Assembly: GCA_944384205.1 (NCBI GenBank)
Contig: CALWSL010000006.1
Location: forward strand, 62,001 to 126,000
DNA length: 64,000 nucleotides
Source: an uncultured Acetatifactor sp.
GTDB taxonomy: Bacteria > Bacillota > Clostridia > Lachnospirales > Lachnospiraceae
Reading direction: 5' to 3'
The position numbers and the translations under genes are program-made. Position 1 is the stretch's first letter, and the number at the start of each line of letters is the position of its first letter. The notes beneath the pieces were generated by a model. The model was given only the letters and a program-made list of their open reading frames with translations. It had not been told where the DNA came from and did not search any database. Of this stretch, positions 60,394 to 64,000 are shown piece by piece.

Positions 60394-61683
60394 ATGAAAG
60401 CATATCATGAACTGAGTAAAGAGGAACTTTTGACACTGAAGGCGCAGTTGGAGGCTGCTTATGAGGATGCAAAGGGAAAAGGATTAAAATTAGATATGTC
60501 CAGAGGTAAGCCGGGCTTTTCTCAGCTAGCACTTTCCATGCCTATGTTGGATGTTATTAACAGTTCTTCCGATATGAGGACTGTTCTTGGAAATGACACA
60601 CGTAACTATGGTGATTTGGATGGTATCGGTGAATGCAGACAGCTTATGGCAGATATGATGTCTGTGAATAAGGATAATGTGGTTGTTTGTGGCAATTCCA
60701 GTCTGAATATTATGTATGATGCCGTATCACGTTCCATGACCAAAGGCGTTAACGGTTCGACACCTTGGAGTAAGTTGGACAAAGTTAAGTTTTTGTGCCC
60801 TGTTCCGGGATATGACAGACATTTTAAAATAACGGAGTATTTTGGAATAGAGATGATTAATATACCGCTTTATGAAGATGGTCCTGATATGGATATGGTA
60901 GAGAAATATGTAAACAATGACCCGTCGGTTAAGGGTATCTGGTGCGTGCCGAAGTATTCTAACCCAACAGGAATTTCTTACTCTGACGAGGTTGTCAGGC
61001 GTTTTGCAAACTTAAAGCCTGCGGCCTGTGATTTCCGTATTTATTGGGATAATGCGTACTGTATTCATCATTTGTATGATGACAATCAGGATGAAATTTT
61101 AAATATTCTTGAAGAGTGCGAGAAAGCAGGAAACCCCGATATGGTTTATATTTTTGCATCTACCTCTAAGGTTAGTTTTCCGGGTTCAGGCGTGTCCGCA
61201 ATCGCCTCTTCTCTTGAGAATATTAAATTTATTGAGCAGCAGATGACCGTTCAGACAATCGGACATGACAAGATTAATCAGCTTCGTCATGCACGTTATT
61301 TTAAAGATATCAACGGTTTGAAGGCTCATATGAAGAAACATGCTGATTTGATGCGTCCGAAATTTGAAGCGGTATTGGAGGTGCTGGATAGAGAACTGGC
61401 AGGTCTGGAAATCGGTTCCTGGACGAAACCGCACGGCGGTTATTTCATTTCTTTCGATGCCATGGAGGGCTGTGCAAAAGAAATTGTTGCAAAATGTAAG
61501 GAAGCGGGCGTGGTATTGACCGGCGCCGGCGCAACTTTCCCATACGGAAAGGATCCTAAGGACAGCAATATCCGTATTGCACCTTCTTTCCCTACACCGG
61601 AAGAAATGGCGATGACGACAGATTTGTTTGTGCTTTGCGTAAAATTAGTCAGTGTGGAGAAGCTGTTGGAAGCCAGAGGATAA
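60394..61683 (+). CDS. PLP-dependent class I/II aminotransferase
   Basis: A 429-residue fold-type I aminotransferase. It has LDMSRGKPGFSQLALSMPML at the N terminus, NYGDLDGIGECRQLMADMM, CVPKYSNPTGISYSDEVVRR (with the conserved NPTG), DFRIYWDNAYCIHH and the PLP-lysine region IFASTSKVSFPGSGVSAIA. It belongs to the group annotated as aspartate aminotransferase-like in Clostridia and related to MocR aminotransferase domains, but has no DNA-binding part. The amino donor is not certain. It lies 2 bases before a Nudix gene. Confidence 0.88.
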   Translation: MKAYHELSKEELLTLKAQLEAAYEDAKGKGLKLDMSRGKPGFSQLALSMPMLDVINSSSDMRTVLGNDTRNYGDLDGIGECRQLMADMMSVNKDNVVVCGNSSLNIMYDAVSRSMTKGVNGSTPWSKLDKVKFLCPVPGYDRHFKITEYFGIEMINIPLYEDGPDMDMVEKYVNNDPSVKGIWCVPKYSNPTGISYSDEVVRRFANLKPAACDFRIYWDNAYCIHHLYDDNQDEILNILEECEKAGNPDMVYIFASTSKVSFPGSGVSAIASSLENIKFIEQQMTVQTIGHDKINQLRHARYFKDINGLKAHMKKHADLMRPKFEAVLEVLDRELAGLEIGSWTKPHGGYFISFDAMEGCAKEIVAKCKEAGVVLTGAGATFPYGKDPKDSNIRIAPSFPTPEEMAMTTDLFVLCVKLVSVEKLLEARG

Positions 61684-61685
61684 AT

Positions 61686-62222
61686 ATGGAACAGTTTAAG
61701 AGAATCAAACGGGAACTTGTTGCGAAAGGGTCCATTATAGATTATTATCAGGACACGATGCAGATTCCGAACGGAAATATTGCAAAATGGGATTTGATTG
61801 ACCACAAGGGTGCGGCGGCAGTGATTGCAGTGCGGGAGGATGGTAAGCTTCTTATGGTGCGCCAGTATCGAAATGCACTGGAGCGTGAAACGTTGGAAAT
61901 TCCTGCGGGAGGCTTAAATGGCAGAGAAGAACCCACAAGAGCGGCGGCGATGAGAGAGCTTGAGGAGGAGACCGGTTATACCTGTGAACGGGTGGAACTA
62001 TTGATGTCTGTTTTTACCACCGTGGCATTCTGTAATGAGAAGATTGATATTTATGTGGCTGAAAATTTAAAGCCGGGACATCAGCATCTGGACGAAGATG
62101 AGTTTATCAATGTGGAGGCTTATACGGTTGAGGAGCTGAAGCAAATGATATTATCCGGAAAGATTCAGGATGCAAAGACTATCTGTGGCATTTTGGCGTA
62201 TGCAGCAAAATATTTGGACTGA
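61686..62222 (+). CDS. Nudix hydrolase, ADP-ribose pyrophosphatase type
   Basis: A 178-residue NudF-like protein. The Nudix box is complete (GLNGREEPTRAAAMRELEEE, then TGY), preceded by VRQYRNALERETLEIPAGG, which is typical of ADP-ribose pyrophosphatases. It would split ADP-ribose to AMP and ribose-5-phosphate. Start 61686 is 2 bases after the aminotransferase stop, so the two are coupled. It adds to the ADP-ribose/NAD theme of the window. Confidence 0.87.
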   Translation: MEQFKRIKRELVAKGSIIDYYQDTMQIPNGNIAKWDLIDHKGAAAVIAVREDGKLLMVRQYRNALERETLEIPAGGLNGREEPTRAAAMRELEEETGYTCERVELLMSVFTTVAFCNEKIDIYVAENLKPGHQHLDEDEFINVEAYTVEELKQMILSGKIQDAKTICGILAYAAKYLD

Positions 62223-62320
62223 TAGTAAGAAAATTGCTTTGGAGAGGAATGTACGATTATTTTCCTGCATATATGTATACAGGTGAAGCGCTGAATGGCG
62301 TTTTGCCGAAATATTGACGG

Positions 62321-62917
62321 ATGGTATGCGATATGCAGTTTCAAAAATTTCGGATGCGGGAGGGAAAGCTTCCTTTTGCGACGATTTTTGCCGTGGGAGT
62401 ATTCGCGGGCATGATTTTAATGAATTTGGGAAAGAGCATTTTGCTGGAAAATACGGGATTGTTGGATGAATACACTTTGTATCATATGAAATATATGACC
62501 GTAGATGGCAGTGCTCTTTTTTATTATATCCTAAAGCAGCGGTTTGGCGGACTGCTGATATTAGCGGTTTTGTCGACTACTTATCTGGGGCTTATAGTAT
62601 GTGGCGGAGTGACATTGTGGTATGGTACGTGTACAGGCGTGTTTTTGGCAACGGCAGTGATACGATATGGACTGAAAGGGATACTTTTGGTGGTGGTAGG
62701 AATATTTCCCCAGTATCTCATCTATGCGCCCGCAATGACTGTCATGCTGTTCTGGTGTCAGAATTTATACCGTGGTATTTATTTGGACAGGACATATAGT
62801 TTCCAACCCAAATGCCTGCTGCAGCTGGTTGTGATTTTTTTTGCCTTTTTTGTGGGCTGCGTGCTTGAAAGTTTTTTAAATCCCTATCTTTTGCAGGGAC
62901 TTCTGAAAATTTTTTAA
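62321..62917 (+). CDS. spoIIM: Stage II sporulation protein M
   Basis: A 198-residue polytopic membrane protein (about five helices) of the SpoIIM family: FAVGVFAGMILMNLGKSILL near the N terminus, LKGILLVVVGIFPQYLIYAP in the middle and FFVGCVLESFLNPYLLQG at the C terminus. SpoIIM joins SpoIID and SpoIIP in the peptidoglycan machine that drives engulfment. Start ATG 62321 has a weak Shine-Dalgarno; ATG 62333 is an alternative. Confidence 0.9.
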   Translation: MVCDMQFQKFRMREGKLPFATIFAVGVFAGMILMNLGKSILLENTGLLDEYTLYHMKYMTVDGSALFYYILKQRFGGLLILAVLSTTYLGLIVCGGVTLWYGTCTGVFLATAVIRYGLKGILLVVVGIFPQYLIYAPAMTVMLFWCQNLYRGIYLDRTYSFQPKCLLQLVVIFFAFFVGCVLESFLNPYLLQGLLKIF

Positions 62918-62954
62918 AAAAATCCTCCGTGACAGGTGTCTGTCTCGGAGGATT
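62914..62954 (-). terminator. Terminator of the DAHP synthase gene
   Basis: Minus strand AATCCTCCG (62954-62946) pairs with CGGAGGATT (62929-62921) and is followed by T7. The plus strand side lacks a good T run, so it serves mainly the minus-strand gene. Confidence 0.75.
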
Positions 62955-62992
62955 AAAATGGATTTATGGAATTAGTTTGTAAAAAGCGGTTT

Positions 62993-64000
62993 TTAGTCGT
63001 ACTCAGCGATATCGTAAATCAATTTCTCAGAGTCTGTCCATCCGAGGCAGGGATCCGTAATGGATTTTCCATAGACACCACCGCCGACCTTCTGGCAACC
63101 CTCTTCAATATAGCTTTCAATCATAACACCCTTCACCAGCTTATGGATATCTGCATTCAGCTTGCGGCTGTGCATAACCTCTTTCGTGATACGAATCTGC
63201 TGTTCAAACTGTTTATTGGAGTTAGAGTGGTTTGCATCAATTACACAGGCAGGATTTTTCAAATCCATTTTATTATACATGTCCAGCAGACGGTTTAAAT
63301 CTTCATAGTGATAGTTAGGAATATTTTGACCATGTTTATTATTAGCGCCGCGCAGTACGGTGTGTGCAAGCTCATTACCTGTGGTATTTACTTCCCATCC
63401 CCTGTATATAAAGGAATGGGGATGCTGTGCGGCATAGACGGAATTCAACATTACGGAGAAATCGCCGCTGGTGGGATTTTTCATGCCGGCAGGTACATCA
63501 AAGCCGCTCACCGTCAGGCGATGCTGCTGATCCTCCACGGAACGTGCGCCGATTGCAACATAGGAGAGAATATCGGATACATACCTCCAGTTTTCAGGAT
63601 AAAGCATTTCATCCGCAGCGGTAAGACCTGTTTCGGCGATGGCGCGGATGTGCATTTTGCGCATTGCGATAAGACCGGCAAGGAAATCCGGTTTTTTTTC
63701 GGGGTCGGGCTGATGTACGATGCCTTTGTAGCCTTCGCCTGTGGTACGGGGTTTGTTGGTATAGATTCTGGGAATCAGGATTAATTTGTCTTTTACCTTT
63801 TCACTTACTTTGGCAAGACGATTCACATAGTCACAGACGGAATCCTCATTATCTGCTGAACAGGGACCGATAATTACCAGAAATTTGTTGCTTTTTCCGG
63901 TAATGACATCGCGAATTTCCGCATCTCTTTCCTCTTTGATTTTCACAAGTTCCGGAGGGAGAGGATATTCTTCTTTTATTTCTGCCGGAGTCGGCAGTTT
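62993..64000 (-). CDS. aroF: 3-deoxy-7-phosphoheptulonate synthase, 5' end outside the window
   Basis: About 335 residues of a type I DAHP synthase. The frame stays open to the right edge, so the start codon lies beyond 64000; the internal GTG at 63946 is not the start because the residues before it (LPTPAEIKEEYPLPPEL) match the family N terminus. Motifs: FLVIIGPCSADNE, IPRIYTNKPRTTGEGYKG, DQQHRLTVSGFDVPAGMKNP, VIDANHSNSNKQ and SITDPCLGW. It condenses phosphoenolpyruvate and erythrose-4-phosphate, the first step of the shikimate pathway. Feedback amino acid cannot be told. Confidence 0.93.
   Translation of the reverse strand, partial: KLPTPAEIKEEYPLPPELVKIKEERDAEIRDVITGKSNKFLVIIGPCSADNEDSVCDYVNRLAKVSEKVKDKLILIPRIYTNKPRTTGEGYKGIVHQPDPEKKPDFLAGLIAMRKMHIRAIAETGLTAADEMLYPENWRYVSDILSYVAIGARSVEDQQHRLTVSGFDVPAGMKNPTSGDFSVMLNSVYAAQHPHSFIYRGWEVNTTGNELAHTVLRGANNKHGQNIPNYHYEDLNRLLDMYNKMDLKNPACVIDANHSNSNKQFEQQIRITKEVMHSRKLNADIHKLVKGVMIESYIEEGCQKVGGGVYGKSITDPCLGWTDSEKLIYDIAEYD

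Noticed and set aside
63308-63784. Plus-strand open frame opposite the DAHP synthase gene
   Set aside because: It is antisense to strongly conserved DAHP synthase motifs and shows no recognisable domain.

Overview
The window looks like a chromosomal segment of an endospore-forming, low-to-mid GC Firmicute, most likely a Lachnospiraceae-type member of the Clostridia. This rests on the sporulation genes (spoIIAA-spoIIAB-sigF, spoVA components, spoIIM, a CspB-like subtilase, a Spo0A-type DNA-binding protein), the strong purine-rich Shine-Dalgarno sequences, DUF4317 and RemA-type proteins, and a PPi-type phosphofructokinase. This is inference from gene content; no database was searched. No prophage, insertion sequence, rRNA operon or CRISPR array is visible.

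Layout: (1) 1-8.7 kb: end of folC, a 50-residue protein, a zinc-ribbon/TPR membrane protein, then the forespore sigma-F operon followed by a membrane-anchored GH25 lysozyme, spoVAB, spoVAA, a c-di-GMP EAL protein and spoVAC; spoVAD and spoVAE are not here. (2) 8.7-10.3 kb: a decayed patch with a 5'-truncated DUF4143 ATPase, three 33-bp-spaced repeats and two related terminator hairpins. (3) 10.35-17.5 kb: an eight-gene NAD salvage operon (nicotinamidase, Prs-like enzyme, NAMPT-like enzyme, NadE, NrtR-like regulator, PnuC, NadR-like NMNAT/ribosylnicotinamide kinase, metallo-beta-lactamase-fold protein) with a sigma-A promoter and two matching palindromes. (4) 17.5-19.5 kb: four tRNA genes, a short QueG-like Fe-S protein bracketed by identical hairpins, and a nitroreductase. 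(5) 19.7-25.2 kb: polar amino-acid ABC transporter, ECF S component plus coaBC, tRNA-Leu. (6) 25.3-32.9 kb: phosphofructokinase, diguanylate cyclase, CYTH protein, DJ-1 protein, GDP-fucose synthesis (gmd-fcl), M18 aminopeptidase. (7) 33-46.6 kb: subtilase, BTAD regulator, rhodanese-TtcA fusion, beta-helix-like protein, DUF4317, receiver-less Spo0A, glgA, flippase, rqcH. (8) 46.7-64 kb: broken MNT-HEPN toxin-antitoxin pair, then yicC-remA-gmk-rpoZ-rimO-pgsA, a double-GH18 chitinase, cinA-recA-recX-rny, aminotransferase, Nudix, spoIIM and the DAHP synthase gene running off the right edge.

Themes that link regions: NAD metabolism (the operon at 10-17 kb, a CinA/PncC-type protein and an ADP-ribose Nudix), c-di-GMP signalling (one apparently active EAL protein, one apparently active GGDEF protein, and a BTAD regulator carrying a degenerate GGDEF-like tail), and sporulation. 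The most interesting unit is the NAD operon: its adjacent Prs-like and NAMPT-like genes resemble the two-enzyme NAD-reconstitution pair known from phages (NARP1), but here they sit in a chromosomal operon with their own probable regulator and alternative salvage routes.
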